From assembly GCA_900542945.1 (NCBI GenBank), contig UQPI01000006.1, positions 1-63,991 on the forward strand: DNA of 63,991 nt, written 5' to 3'. The translations under genes were made by a program, and so were the position numbers. Source of the stretch: an uncultured Collinsella sp. Its GTDB lineage: Bacteria > Actinomycetota > Coriobacteriia > Coriobacteriales > Coriobacteriaceae. The notes beneath the pieces are model-generated. The model saw only the letters and a list, made by a program, of their open reading frames with translations, was not told the origin of the DNA and did not search any database. How positions within the stretch are numbered: position 1 is the stretch's first letter; the number at the start of each line of letters is the position of its first letter. Shown here in pieces: positions 15,246 through 23,905 of this stretch.

Positions 15246-16442
15246 TTAGGCGACGGGCTTTGCGCGGCGTATGGCTGGGAACAGTACGGTGATGGCAAGG
15301 ATGACGCCCACGACGGTAATCGCCCCGCCCGCAAAGCCAATCCAAGCGATACCGGGACCCGAAACCACGGCGCCGCCGATTGCGGTGCCCGTGCCGATAC
15401 CGAGGTTAAACAGGCCCGAGAAGATCGACATGGCGACGGCCGACGAATCCGCCGGCGTGTACTTGATGAGCTCGGCCTGGAACGCAACGTTAAAGGCCGT
15501 GGAGCAGCAGCCCCATAGCGCGCAGACGGCAAGCACTGCTACGAGCGACGATGCGACCGGACCCACGAGCAGCAGAGCCACCGGCACGCCGGAGAGCGTG
15601 ATAGCCAAGAACGGGAAGCGATGCCCATCGAACAGGCGGCCAAACAGCCAGCTTCCGAGCAGACCAGAGCAGCCAAACGCCGTCAGCGTCATGGTAATAG
15701 CGCTTGCGTCGACGTGCGCGACCTGCGCCAGGAACGGCTCGATATAGCTGTAACCCGCATAATAGCCGGTCGCCATAAAGACCGTGACCGCGTAGAGCGC
15801 AATCAGGAACGGGTTCTTGAGCAGCTCGGGCAGCTGTTTGACGGTAAAGCGCTCGCCCGCCGGCATGGCCGGGAACACCGCGGCCTGGTAGACAACCGCG
15901 ACAGCCGAGAGGGCCCCGACCACGGCGAATGTCATGCGCCAGCCCACGGCCAGTCCGATGGCGCGGCCGATCGGCAGGCCAAAGATCTGCGCGATGGACG
16001 AGCCCGTGGCGATCATGCTAATGGCGAGCGCCCCGTGACGGGTGTCGACCAGGCGCGAGGCCATAATCGAAGCGACTGACCAGAACACGGCGTGCGCGCA
16101 GGCGACCACCAGGCGCGCGCAGACCAAAATGGGATAGGTGGGCGCCACGGCGGACAGGAACTGCCCGAGCGAGAACACGGCAAGCACGCCGAGCAGCATA
16201 CGCTTGAACTCAAAGCGCGAGGCGAACACCATAAGCGGCAACGACAGTAGCATGACGCCCCAGGCGTAGACCGAGATCATGATGCCGGCCTGGGCCTCGG
16301 TGAGCGAAAACGACGCGGCAATATCAGTCAGAAGGCCAATGGGCATGAACTCCGACGTGTTGAACACGAACGCGCAACAGGCGAGCCCGATAAGCGGGAG
16401 CCACTGCTTGAGTGAGATGCCATCTTGTCTTGCCTGAGCCAT
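15246..16442 (-). CDS. MFS transporter, SotB-like sugar efflux family
   Basis: Twelve-helix major facilitator, 398 residues, in the cytoplasmic membrane. The N-terminal half reads very like E. coli SotB: AFVFNTSEFMPIGLLTDIA, then QAGIMISVYAWGVMLLSLPLM, then AHAVFWSVASIMASR and SMIATGSSIAQIFGLPIGR. SotB-type proteins export arabinose and related sugars; the substrate here is inferred. ATG 16442 is chosen because GGAGAGGTTTTCCTAT precedes it and the protein then begins with a typical cytoplasmic tail; an upstream start adds 20 residues. A TATAAT -10 box lies about 40 bases upstream. Confidence 0.88.
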   Translation of the reverse strand: MAQARQDGISLKQWLPLIGLACCAFVFNTSEFMPIGLLTDIAASFSLTEAQAGIMISVYAWGVMLLSLPLMVFASRFEFKRMLLGVLAVFSLGQFLSAVAPTYPILVCARLVVACAHAVFWSVASIMASRLVDTRHGALAISMIATGSSIAQIFGLPIGRAIGLAVGWRMTFAVVGALSAVAVVYQAAVFPAMPAGERFTVKQLPELLKNPFLIALYAVTVFMATGYYAGYSYIEPFLAQVAHVDASAITMTLTAFGCSGLLGSWLFGRLFDGHRFPFLAITLSGVPVALLLVGPVASSLVAVLAVCALWGCCSTAFNVAFQAELIKYTPADSSAVAMSIFSGLFNLGIGTGTAIGGAVVSGPGIAWIGFAGGAITVVGVILAITVLFPAIRRAKPVA

Positions 16443-16491
16443 ATAGGAAAACCTCTCCGATTGTCTTGAGCGGTGGGCGATTATATAGCAA

Positions 16492-16525
16492 CGGTCCCGC
16501 ATCCGTCAGTACAGATGCGGGACCG
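16492..16525. repeat. Inverted repeat between feoB and the sotB-like gene
   Basis: GGTCCCGCATC and GATGCGGGACC are exact complements around a 12-base loop. It lies 42 bases after the feoB stop and may end feoB transcription, although no T-run follows. Confidence 0.6.
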
Positions 16526-16566
16526 CAATCAACTCAATACACAGGGGTTGCGCCGTCAATAAATAG

Positions 16567-18927
16567 CTAAGCCAACCCTAGCAATATACCCGCCGAATGC
16601 ACGACAAACGCCACGATCCAGGCGACCGTCACTTGAAACGCGAACACGGCAACGGCATAGCGCGCGCCCAGCTCACTCTTGACGGCGCCGATGGCTGCCA
16701 CACAGGGCGGGTACAGCAGCGTAAAGACCAGGAACACGTAAGCGGTAAACGGCGAAAACATGGCTGACAGTGCCGCGGGAGAGGTTGCGCCCAAAAGCAC
16801 CGTGAGCGTCGAGATGACGCTCTCCTTGGCAATGAGTCCCGTGACGAGTGCCGTCGAGGCGCGCCAGTCGCCAAAACCGAGCGGGGCCAACACCGGCGCG
16901 ATGATGCTGCCGAGGCCCGCAAGCAGGCTTTGCGACTGGTCGGCGACCACGTTAAAGCGGATATCGAACGTCTGCAGGAACCAGATGACCACCGTAGCGG
17001 CAAAGATAATGGTAAAGGCCTTGGTGATGAAGTCCTTGGCCTTATCCCATGCCAGCATCACCGTCGTCTTGACGCTCGGCAGGCGGTAATTGGGAAGCTC
17101 CATGATAAACGGAACCGGGTCGCCCTTAAATGCCGTGCGGTTGAGCACCAAAGCCGCGATGCAGCCGACCACGATACCGATCAGATAGAGCGAGACCATG
17201 GCGGGGACCGTCGCCTGCGGGAAAAATGCTCCGCACAGCAAGCCGTAAACCGGCAGCTTGGCCGAGCAACTCATAAACGGCGTGAGCATGACCGTCATCT
17301 TGCGGTCGTGCTCGGACGGCAGCGTGCGCGTCGACATGATAGCCGGCACGGTGCAGCCAAAACCGACGAGCATGGGCACGAAGCTGCGGCCCGACAGGCC
17401 AAAGCGACGCAGCACCTTATCCATGACAAAGGCCACGCGCGCCATGTAGCCCGAGTCTTCCAGAATGGAGAGGAACAAGAAGAGCACGACGATAATCGGC
17501 AGGAAGGTCAGTACGCTGCCCACGCCCGCAAGCACGCCGTCGACAGCCAGCGAGCGCACCACGTCGTTGGTTCCGAACGCCTTGAGGCCCGCATCGGCCG
17601 AGGCGATGATGGCAGCGATGCCGTCCTCCATGAGTCCCTGCAACGCCGCGCCGATCACGCCAAACGTCAGCCAAAAGACGAGGCCCATGATCACCAGAAA
17701 CGCCGGAATGGCCGTGTAGCGACCCGTCAGGATGCGGTCGATCTTAACGGAGCGCACGTGCTCGCGGCTCTCGTGCGGCTTGACGACGCAACGCCCACAC
17801 ACGTCGCCGATAAAGCTAAAGCGCATATCGGCCAGCGCGGACAGGCGGTCGGTGCCGGCCTCGCCCTCCATCTGGGTAATGATGTGCTCGATGGCGTCAA
17901 GCTCGTTGCGATCCAGGTGAAGCGCCTCGGTCACCAGCTCGTCGCCCTCAACCAGCTTGGTCGCCGCAAAACGCACCGGGATATGCGCCGTCGCGGCGTG
18001 GTCCTCGATAAGGCTAGCAATGCCGTGGATGCAGCGATGCAGCGCGCCGCCGTCTGGACCATCGGGCGCGCAAAAGTCCAGGCGGCCGGGACGCTCGCGG
18101 AACCGCGCCACGTGCAGAGCGTGCTCCACCAGCTCGCCGATACCCTCGTTGCGGGCAGCGCTAATGGGGACAACAGGCACGCCCAACAGGCTCTCGAGCA
18201 GGTTGACGTCCACGGCGCCGCCGTTGGCCGTCACCTCGTCCATCATGTTGAGCGCAATGACCATGGGACGGTCGAGCTCCATGAGTTGCAGCGTCAAATA
18301 CAGGTTGCGCTCGATGTTGGTGGCGTCGATGATGTCGATGATGGCATCGGGATGCTCGTCGAGGATGAATTGGCGGCTGACGATCTCCTCGCCTGTGTAC
18401 GGCGACAGCGAATAGATGCCGGGCAGATCGGTGACGCTCGCCTCGGGGTGATTACGGATGGTTCCGTCTTTGCGGTCGACCGTCACGCCGGGAAAGTTAC
18501 CGACGTGTTGGTTGGAGCCCGTCAGCTGGTTGAACAGCGTGGTCTTACCGCAGTTTTGGTTGCCGGCGAGGGCAAAATGCAGCGGCGAGCCCTCGGGCAC
18601 GGCCGTCTTTGCCGCGCGGGGCGAATACGTTCCCTCGCCGAGCGCCGGGTGCTCCGTCGTGCCGATTGCGGCGTTAGTGCGCGGACCCGTGTCTGTGTCG
18701 TGAACACCCACGAGCTCGATGCGAGCAGCATCGTCCTTGCGCAGCGTCAACTCGTAGCCACGCAGGCGAATCTCGAGCGGGTCGCCCATGGGGGCGTACT
18801 TCATCATGGTGACTTCGGTGCCCGGTGTGAGTCCCATGTCCAAAATATGCTGTCGGAGCGCCTGATCGTCGGATGTCACCGATGCGACAACGGCGTCCTT
18901 TCCAATCTCGAGTGTATCGAGCTTCAC
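16567..18927 (-). CDS. feoB: Ferrous iron transporter, FeoA-FeoB fusion
   Basis: Inner-membrane Fe(II) importer, 786 residues. Residues 1-75 are a FeoA (SH3-like) domain (LDMGLTPGTEVTMMKYAPMG), fused to FeoB. The FeoB G-domain has G1 GNQNCGKTT, the switch segment NFPGVTVDRKDG, G3 DLPGIY and G4 NMMD. The C-terminal membrane part has Gate motifs with paired cysteines (GFGCTVPAIMSTR and PFMSCSAKLPVYGLLCGAFF). The start is GTG 18927 behind GAAAGGATG. A separate feoA is therefore not needed. The gap upstream has GGTTAACC and GGTTAGCCCC elements that might bind a DtxR-type iron regulator, but the match is not convincing. Confidence 0.95.
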   Translation of the reverse strand: MKLDTLEIGKDAVVASVTSDDQALRQHILDMGLTPGTEVTMMKYAPMGDPLEIRLRGYELTLRKDDAARIELVGVHDTDTGPRTNAAIGTTEHPALGEGTYSPRAAKTAVPEGSPLHFALAGNQNCGKTTLFNQLTGSNQHVGNFPGVTVDRKDGTIRNHPEASVTDLPGIYSLSPYTGEEIVSRQFILDEHPDAIIDIIDATNIERNLYLTLQLMELDRPMVIALNMMDEVTANGGAVDVNLLESLLGVPVVPISAARNEGIGELVEHALHVARFRERPGRLDFCAPDGPDGGALHRCIHGIASLIEDHAATAHIPVRFAATKLVEGDELVTEALHLDRNELDAIEHIITQMEGEAGTDRLSALADMRFSFIGDVCGRCVVKPHESREHVRSVKIDRILTGRYTAIPAFLVIMGLVFWLTFGVIGAALQGLMEDGIAAIIASADAGLKAFGTNDVVRSLAVDGVLAGVGSVLTFLPIIVVLFLFLSILEDSGYMARVAFVMDKVLRRFGLSGRSFVPMLVGFGCTVPAIMSTRTLPSEHDRKMTVMLTPFMSCSAKLPVYGLLCGAFFPQATVPAMVSLYLIGIVVGCIAALVLNRTAFKGDPVPFIMELPNYRLPSVKTTVMLAWDKAKDFITKAFTIIFAATVVIWFLQTFDIRFNVVADQSQSLLAGLGSIIAPVLAPLGFGDWRASTALVTGLIAKESVISTLTVLLGATSPAALSAMFSPFTAYVFLVFTLLYPPCVAAIGAVKSELGARYAVAVFAFQVTVAWIVAFVVHSAGILLGLA

Positions 18928-19048
18928 GCGCTCATCCTTTCGTTAGACGCGGTTAACCGTTTACCGGGGCTAACCAACTCGTAACGACAAATGATAGCGC
19001 TCTGAACTATTTTATAAAGTCAAATACCGATGTTTACCTGCGCAAACT

Positions 19049-19369
19049 TTATGCGGTGCGCCCCGAAAGCTCTTTGCGCATACCGCTCAGCGAGATCGAA
19101 ATGGAACCCGACCGCGCGGTAGCAGTGAGTCGATCACCCTCAACCGACCCCGTGCATGTAAAGGGCGCCTTGCCCATCAAGACGTGGGAGATAGTACCCG
19201 AGAGCTCAAAGAAATCGCCCTCGGCGCGGGCACTCGAGAGAGCGATATTGAGACCCCTGACGTTTAGTACTGCCCTGAGCGCGCCGTTCACCCCATGTGA
19301 AAACGTCACCTCGCCGCGTTTACTCCCCACCGGCGTCTGGGCCGAAACCACATACGTACCCTCAAGCAT
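19049..19369 (-). CDS. Hypothetical beta-rich small protein
   Basis: Unrecognised 106-residue protein, ATG 19369 behind AGAGGAGGAGCC. The sequence alternates Ser/Thr/Gly and hydrophobic residues with repeating turns (MLEGTYVVSAQTPVGSKRGEVTF, FELSGTISHVLMGKAPFTCTGSVEGDRL), which suggests an all-beta barrel in which strands pair antiparallel. No signal peptide, cysteine motif or catalytic signature. It reads like small proteins that measure or bind a metabolite, but no function can be given. The neighbours are feoB and a hydrolase. Confidence 0.65.
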   Translation of the reverse strand: MLEGTYVVSAQTPVGSKRGEVTFSHGVNGALRAVLNVRGLNIALSSARAEGDFFELSGTISHVLMGKAPFTCTGSVEGDRLTATARSGSISISLSGMRKELSGRTA

Positions 19370-19416
19370 GGCTCCTCCTCTAAGCAGACTTTTTGAAACG
19401 GGTAAGTAGTCTACTT

Positions 19417-20316
19417 TTACATATGGCGCTCCAGGAAGCGGAAGGCTAGGCGGATCCAGGGACGGACCGCCACCTGCTTGTCCTCGTTGTCGACCGCGGT
19501 GTTGGCGTTGCCGAGCGAAAGGCCGTGACCGCCCTGGTCAAAGACGTGCATCTCGCATGCAACACCCTCCTCGGCCATGCGCTGCGCAAACGGGTAGACC
19601 TGCGCGACCGGCGCCGTCTTGTCGTCCGAAACGCCCCACACAAAGGTCGGGGGCATCTGGCGCGAAACGTGCGTGGTAGGGCAAATGTCGGTCAAGTGCT
19701 CATCGGTCGCCTCGCCGCCCGTCACCATCGACAGATAGTCGTTAAGCAAATCGCGCCCCGTCTTGCCACCCGTCTTGGGCACGCGCAGGTCGATGCGCGG
19801 GTCGCGCGTCTGCATATCGCGCACATAGGCAAGGTCGAGCAACGGATAGCCCAGCACCACGGCGTCGGGACGAATATCCTCCGGACGAGCCCCTGCCAGG
19901 CCCGCGAAGGGACCAGTTTTCCACTGCGTTGCCAGCGAAGCGCAAATCATGCCGCCCGCCGAGAAGCCCACGATGCACACGCGCTTGGGATCGACATGCC
20001 ACTCGTCGGCGTTGGCGCGCACGGTAGCGACCATCTTGGCAAGGTCTGCCTGCGGGTGCGGAAAACTCACGTCACCCGTGCCACTCGTCACATAGTTGAG
20101 CACAAAGGCCTGGTAGCCGCGGTCCAAAAACGCAAACGCCACCGGGTCCTGCTCGTGCGGAGCGATATGCGTAAACCCGCCTCCGCCGCAGATGATCACC
20201 GCGGGGCGGCGGCCATTGGGCTTGTCGGGCAGCGGCTCGGCACCCAGATACGTAAACGTCGCCGGATAATCCTCGGTCGGCTCCTCGCCCCACAGCGCAT
20301 GGTTCTCAATAATCAT
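19417..20316 (-). CDS. Alpha/beta hydrolase, esterase/acetylxylan-esterase-like
   Basis: Cytoplasmic serine hydrolase, 299 residues. Seen: the oxyanion-hole segment VIICGGGGFTHIA, nucleophile elbow GFSAGG, acid region WGVSDDKTAPVAQ, and a C-terminal histidine in DQGGHGLSLG. This is the BD-FAE/PNB-esterase-like arrangement, and relatives deacetylate plant polysaccharides or short esters. The ATG at 20316 follows GGAGGGAGCACCT; a much longer in-frame extension upstream overlaps the EIIA gene in antisense and is not real. No signal peptide. Confidence 0.85.
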   Translation of the reverse strand: MIIENHALWGEEPTEDYPATFTYLGAEPLPDKPNGRRPAVIICGGGGFTHIAPHEQDPVAFAFLDRGYQAFVLNYVTSGTGDVSFPHPQADLAKMVATVRANADEWHVDPKRVCIVGFSAGGMICASLATQWKTGPFAGLAGARPEDIRPDAVVLGYPLLDLAYVRDMQTRDPRIDLRVPKTGGKTGRDLLNDYLSMVTGGEATDEHLTDICPTTHVSRQMPPTFVWGVSDDKTAPVAQVYPFAQRMAEEGVACEMHVFDQGGHGLSLGNANTAVDNEDKQVAVRPWIRLAFRFLERHM

Positions 20317-20502
20317 AGGTGCTCCCTCCGCGCGATTCGTGCGCACTCGTTTTTCGCACCTTAGCGTACCCCACTTGAGCCCGCGGCGCAGAAACACCCC
20401 CGCAATAAGTTGGCCTTCAACTGATATATCACAAAATCGCTGTTCAGAGGTATCGTTGGACAGCGTAAAATAGGAGCGCTGACCGTGCTGGGAAACACGT
20501 AC

Positions 20503-20512
20503 GAAACGTTTC
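20503..20512. promoter_or_regulatory. LacI/CcpA-type operator-like palindrome
   Basis: GAAACGTTTC is a perfect 10-base palindrome, 50 bases upstream of the EIIA ATG. It fits the core of LacI-family operators and catabolite-responsive elements. No regulator gene is adjacent. Confidence 0.4.
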
Positions 20513-20562
20513 CGGCAAACCACACGCGTGCAACATGCGCGCCTGATACGTTGGAGGCATCT

Positions 20563-21126
20563 ATGGGTCTGCTCGATTCGCTCAAGTCCACGTTCACTTC
20601 GTCGGGCGAGGCGTCCGTTCCGCCCGCAGCAAGCTTCGCCACCCGCGAAGGCGTCATCTACGCTCCTGTCAACGGCGTGCTCGTCAATCTGGGTGAGGTT
20701 CCCGACGAGACCATCGCCTCGGGCATGCTCGGCCAGGGCTACGGCATCGAGCCCATTACCGGCACCATTTACGCCCCCGCTAACGGCCGTATCGGCGCCA
20801 CCACCGTCACCAACCACTCCATCGGCATGATCACCGAGGACGGTCTTCGCGTGTTCATCCATGTTGGCCTGGGCACCGTGGAAATGAACGGCAAGGGTTT
20901 TGCCCGCTTTGTCGAGATGGGTGACACGGTCAAGGCCGGCCAGCCGCTCATCAGCTTCGATCGCGAGGCCATCAAGGCCGCCGGCCACGAGGACATCGTG
21001 ACCGTCATCATCTCCGAGCTCGATCGTCTTAAGAGCATCGACCATGTCGGCGAGTCCGGAACGCTTATCGGCGGCAACCCGCTCGTCAAGCTGGGCGACC
21101 CGCTGCTGGTAGCCAAGACCAAGTAG
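20563..21126 (+). CDS. PTS glucose-family EIIA component
   Basis: Soluble EIIA-Glc-type phosphocarrier, 187 residues. Seen: GMLGQGYGIEPITGTIYAPANGRI, HSIGMITEDG, and FIHVGLGTVEMNGKGF where the histidine is the phosphorylated residue and the preceding His orients it; then VKAGQPLISFDRE. The N-terminus has a 30-residue Ser/Ala-rich extension. ATG 20563 follows TTGGAGG. No EIIB/EIIC genes are nearby, so it must phosphorylate an enzyme II encoded elsewhere or act in regulation like Crr. Followed by its own terminator. Confidence 0.9.
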   Translation: MGLLDSLKSTFTSSGEASVPPAASFATREGVIYAPVNGVLVNLGEVPDETIASGMLGQGYGIEPITGTIYAPANGRIGATTVTNHSIGMITEDGLRVFIHVGLGTVEMNGKGFARFVEMGDTVKAGQPLISFDREAIKAAGHEDIVTVIISELDRLKSIDHVGESGTLIGGNPLVKLGDPLLVAKTK

Positions 21127-21160
21127 CCAGGCCCCGCGCCACACAGCCAAAAGGCAACAC

Positions 21161-21203
21161 GAAAAGCGCCCACGAGCATTTGCCGTGGGCGCTTTTCGTT
21201 TGA
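21161..21203 (+). terminator. Rho-independent terminator of the EIIA gene
   Basis: GAAAAGCGCCCACG pairs with CGTGGGCGCTTTTC; A-rich and T-rich flanks make it able to work in both directions. Confidence 0.85.
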
Positions 21204-21306
21204 AAAACCATCCCGCCAATGCCTTATCTGTATAGCCCAAATGAGCCGAGCTGCTAGAATATCGAACTGTATGGATAACTATCATTCAACCGTTATGGGA
21301 GGATAC

Positions 21307-22710
21307 GTGAACCGCACCAAAATCGCGCAGCTTTACGCCGATGCCGAGTCGCTTGGCGGCCAGACCGTCACCGTCGCCGGCTGGGTCAAGTCCATCCGCG
21401 ACATGAAGAACTTTGGCTTTGTTACGCTCAACGACGGCAGCTGCTTCCGCGACCTGCAGGTCGTCATGAACCGCGAGGCACTCGACAACTACGACGAGAT
21501 CGCCCATCAAAACGTCTCGGCCGCACTCATTTGCACCGGCACCGTCAAGCTGACCCCCGATGCGCCCCAGCCCTTCGAGCTTTCTGCCACCTCCATCGAG
21601 GTCGAGGGCGTCAGCGCCCCGGATTACCCGCTGCAGAAGAAGCGCGCAACCGTCGAGTTCCTGCGCACCCAGCAGCACCTGCGCCCGCGCACCAACCTGT
21701 TCCGCGCCGTGTTCCGCATCCGTTCTGTCGCGGCTGCCGCCATCCACCGCTTCTTCCAGGAGCAGGGCTTTGTCTACGTCAACACCCCCATCATCACCAC
21801 GAGTGACTGCGAGGGCGCCGGCGAGATGTTCCGCGTGACCACGCTCGACCCCAAAAATCCGCCCCTCACCGAGTCCGGCGAGGTCGACTGGAGCCAGGAC
21901 TTCTTTGGCAAGCACGCGAGCCTTACCGTGTCCGGCCAGCTCAATGCCGAGAACTTTGCCATGGCCTTTGGCGACGTGTACACCTTTGGCCCCACCTTCC
22001 GCGCCGAAAACTCCAACACCACGCGCCACGCCGCCGAGTTTTGGATGATCGAGCCCGAGATGGCCTTTGCCGACCTGAACGACTACATGGATAACGCCGA
22101 GGCCATGCTCAAGTACGTCCTTAAGGACGTTATGGCCACCTGCCCCGACGAGCTCAATATGCTCAACAAGTTTGTGGACAAGGGCCTGATCGAGCGCCTG
22201 GACCATGTGGCAAACTCCGACTTTGCCCGCGTTACCTACACCGAGGCTGTCGAAATCCTGGAGCAGGCAGTCGCTGCTGGCCACCAGTTTGATTACCCCG
22301 TCAGCTGGGGCATCGACCTGCAGACCGAGCACGAGCGTTTCCTGACCGAGGAGCACTTTAAGCGACCGACCTTCGTAACCGACTACCCGGCCGAGATCAA
22401 GGCGTTCTACATGCGCATGAACGAGGACGGCAAGACCGTCGCCGCCGCCGACTGCCTGGTTCCCGGTATCGGCGAGATTATCGGCGGCTCCCAGCGCGAG
22501 GAGCGCCTGGATCTGCTCGAGGCCCGCATCAAGGACCTGGGCATGAATCCCGAGCAGTACAAGTACTACCTTGACCTGCGCCGCTACGGTTCCTGCAAGC
22601 ACGCCGGCTACGGCTTGGGCTTCGAGCGCCTGGTCATGTATCTGACCGGCGTGGGCAACATCCGCGACGTCCTGCCGCACCCGCGCACCGTGGGCAACGC
22701 CGACTTCTAA
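21307..22710 (+). CDS. asnS: Asparagine--tRNA ligase
   Basis: Class IIb aminoacyl-tRNA synthetase, 467 residues, as in E. coli (466). Seen: N-terminal OB anticodon-binding domain (VAGWVKSIRDMKNFGFVTLNDGS), motif 2 region FRAENSNTTRHAAEFWMIEPE, and motif 3 GYGLGFERLVMYLTG. The GTG at 21307 is preferred over the ATG at 21295 because GGGAGGA then stands just before it and the protein length fits; the ATG would lie upstream of that site. A terminator follows 40 bases after the stop, so the gene is monocistronic. Confidence 0.95.
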   Translation: MNRTKIAQLYADAESLGGQTVTVAGWVKSIRDMKNFGFVTLNDGSCFRDLQVVMNREALDNYDEIAHQNVSAALICTGTVKLTPDAPQPFELSATSIEVEGVSAPDYPLQKKRATVEFLRTQQHLRPRTNLFRAVFRIRSVAAAAIHRFFQEQGFVYVNTPIITTSDCEGAGEMFRVTTLDPKNPPLTESGEVDWSQDFFGKHASLTVSGQLNAENFAMAFGDVYTFGPTFRAENSNTTRHAAEFWMIEPEMAFADLNDYMDNAEAMLKYVLKDVMATCPDELNMLNKFVDKGLIERLDHVANSDFARVTYTEAVEILEQAVAAGHQFDYPVSWGIDLQTEHERFLTEEHFKRPTFVTDYPAEIKAFYMRMNEDGKTVAAADCLVPGIGEIIGGSQREERLDLLEARIKDLGMNPEQYKYYLDLRRYGSCKHAGYGLGFERLVMYLTGVGNIRDVLPHPRTVGNADF

Positions 22711-22750
22711 TCGCCACAGCGCCACCAAACGCGTTCCAGCGCATCACGCC

Positions 22751-22784
22751 AGCGCCTCTCGGCAAGCCGAGGGGCGCTTTTTTC
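22751..22784 (+). terminator. Rho-independent terminator of asnS
   Basis: AGCGCCTCTCGG, AA loop, CCGAGGGGCGCT followed by seven T. Confidence 0.92.
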
Positions 22785-22959
22785 AACAGTATCCGTCAAG
22801 CTTTTGGCAAGATTTTGGTCAGTTGAGCAGGGCTGTTGAAAACTCGACCCGCCGCTTGCCGACGACTACCGACCGCCCGGAGCGTCCTGCACCCCTGGGA
22901 AAGCCCCGCGCCCTAGGCTCCATACCGTCGCCACCCAAAACGGAAAGGACGTGGACGCC

Positions 22960-23745
22960 ATGACCGAAACCGCTGTTGAAACTTACGAGACCACGACGAG
23001 GGGCGCCGCCTCGATGGCAGCCTATCGCGCCGTTCGCATCCTGCAACTATTAAGCGAAAACACCGGCGAGGACAAGGCCATGCTTTCCGATGAGTTGATC
23101 CGGCGTCTCGCCCATCCCGACGACCCCGCCCGCATGCCCATCTCGGCGGCGCGGCGCAGCATCTACACCGCCATCTCCGCACTTCGCCATGCAGGATACG
23201 AAATTGAGTACAAGCGCGGCGTTGGCTATCGACTCTTGACCCGTCCGCTCACCGACGAAGAGATCATCCGGCTCCACGGCATGGTCATGCGCAACCGCTC
23301 CACGCCCATCGCCATTCGAAAGAGCATAGCGCAGCACCTGGTCGCCATGGCGAGTGCCGACGTTCGCGGCTACCTCGATGCACCCGAGCCTGCTCCAAGC
23401 GCAGGCGACAAATCCACCAAGGCCACACGCACGCCCGTCAAGCGCATCGATGCCTGCGAGCTCATCGAGCAGGCCATCGACCACGGAACCACGGTGAGTT
23501 TTGATATTTCGAGTGTCACGGCACGCGGAGAGGTCGAAGTGGCGCGGATGACACTCCGGCCCTTTGCCATCAAGCAACGAGACGGCATCTCGTATTTGCT
23601 GGGAACGGTCTATGACGCGCGAGGCGCCGACGACACGCTGCGTACCGTTGAGATCGGCCGCATGAGAAACGTCACCACACGTCTCCTTGACGGCAAGAAG
23701 CTCTTCGCCGTCCTGGACGAGAACGATGCCTCCTCCGCCGCATAA
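22960..23745 (+). CDS. Transcriptional regulator, HTH plus WYL-like C-terminal region
   Basis: Putative DNA-binding regulator, 261 residues. The N-terminal half looks like a winged-helix (RAVRILQLLSENTGEDKAMLSDELIRRL, then PISAARRSIYTAISALRHAGYEIEYKRGVGYRLL). The C-terminal half (ARMTLRPFAIKQRDGISYLLGTVYDARG) resembles a WYL-type ligand-sensing region, as in PafC/YafY-like regulators. ATG 22960 follows GGAAAGGACGTGG at good spacing; the GTG at 22951 is too close to it. The targets are unknown; the ABC transporter operon just downstream is a candidate but has its own promoter. Confidence 0.7.
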   Translation: MTETAVETYETTTRGAASMAAYRAVRILQLLSENTGEDKAMLSDELIRRLAHPDDPARMPISAARRSIYTAISALRHAGYEIEYKRGVGYRLLTRPLTDEEIIRLHGMVMRNRSTPIAIRKSIAQHLVAMASADVRGYLDAPEPAPSAGDKSTKATRTPVKRIDACELIEQAIDHGTTVSFDISSVTARGEVEVARMTLRPFAIKQRDGISYLLGTVYDARGADDTLRTVEIGRMRNVTTRLLDGKKLFAVLDENDASSAA

Positions 23746-23814
23746 GACCCTCCGCCGCCCATTCGACTACCCGTACCGCCCATCCGATTCTGTATTAAAA
23801 AACCCGCCAGGCTG

Positions 23815-23842
23815 TTGTAAAAATGGACATCAGCGCTACTAT
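23815..23842 (+). promoter_or_regulatory. Candidate promoter of the ABC transporter operon
   Basis: TTGTAA and TACTAT are separated by 16 bases, about 64 bases upstream of the lipoprotein gene. Confidence 0.5.
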
Positions 23843-23905
23843 AGTTCCACTTGCACTTTGTCCCAGTGCAGTGTTTCCAGCCATTTTTATACTGGGGGTA
23901 ATGAT

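Noticed and set aside
16930..18984. Long plus-strand frame opposite feoB
   Set aside because: Antisense shadow of feoB, rich in His and Arg, with no recognisable domain.
18935..18985. DtxR/IdeR iron box before feoB
   Set aside because: GGTTAACC and GGTTAGCC elements exist but do not form the 19-base DtxR palindrome. A regulator motif from the genome would be needed.
20317..21285. In-frame extension of the hydrolase gene to 622 residues
   Set aside because: The extension runs antisense to the EIIA gene; the true start has a good ribosome-binding site and matches the family N-terminus.
21286..22728. Minus-strand frame of 480 residues opposite asnS
   Set aside because: Antisense of a strongly conserved synthetase.
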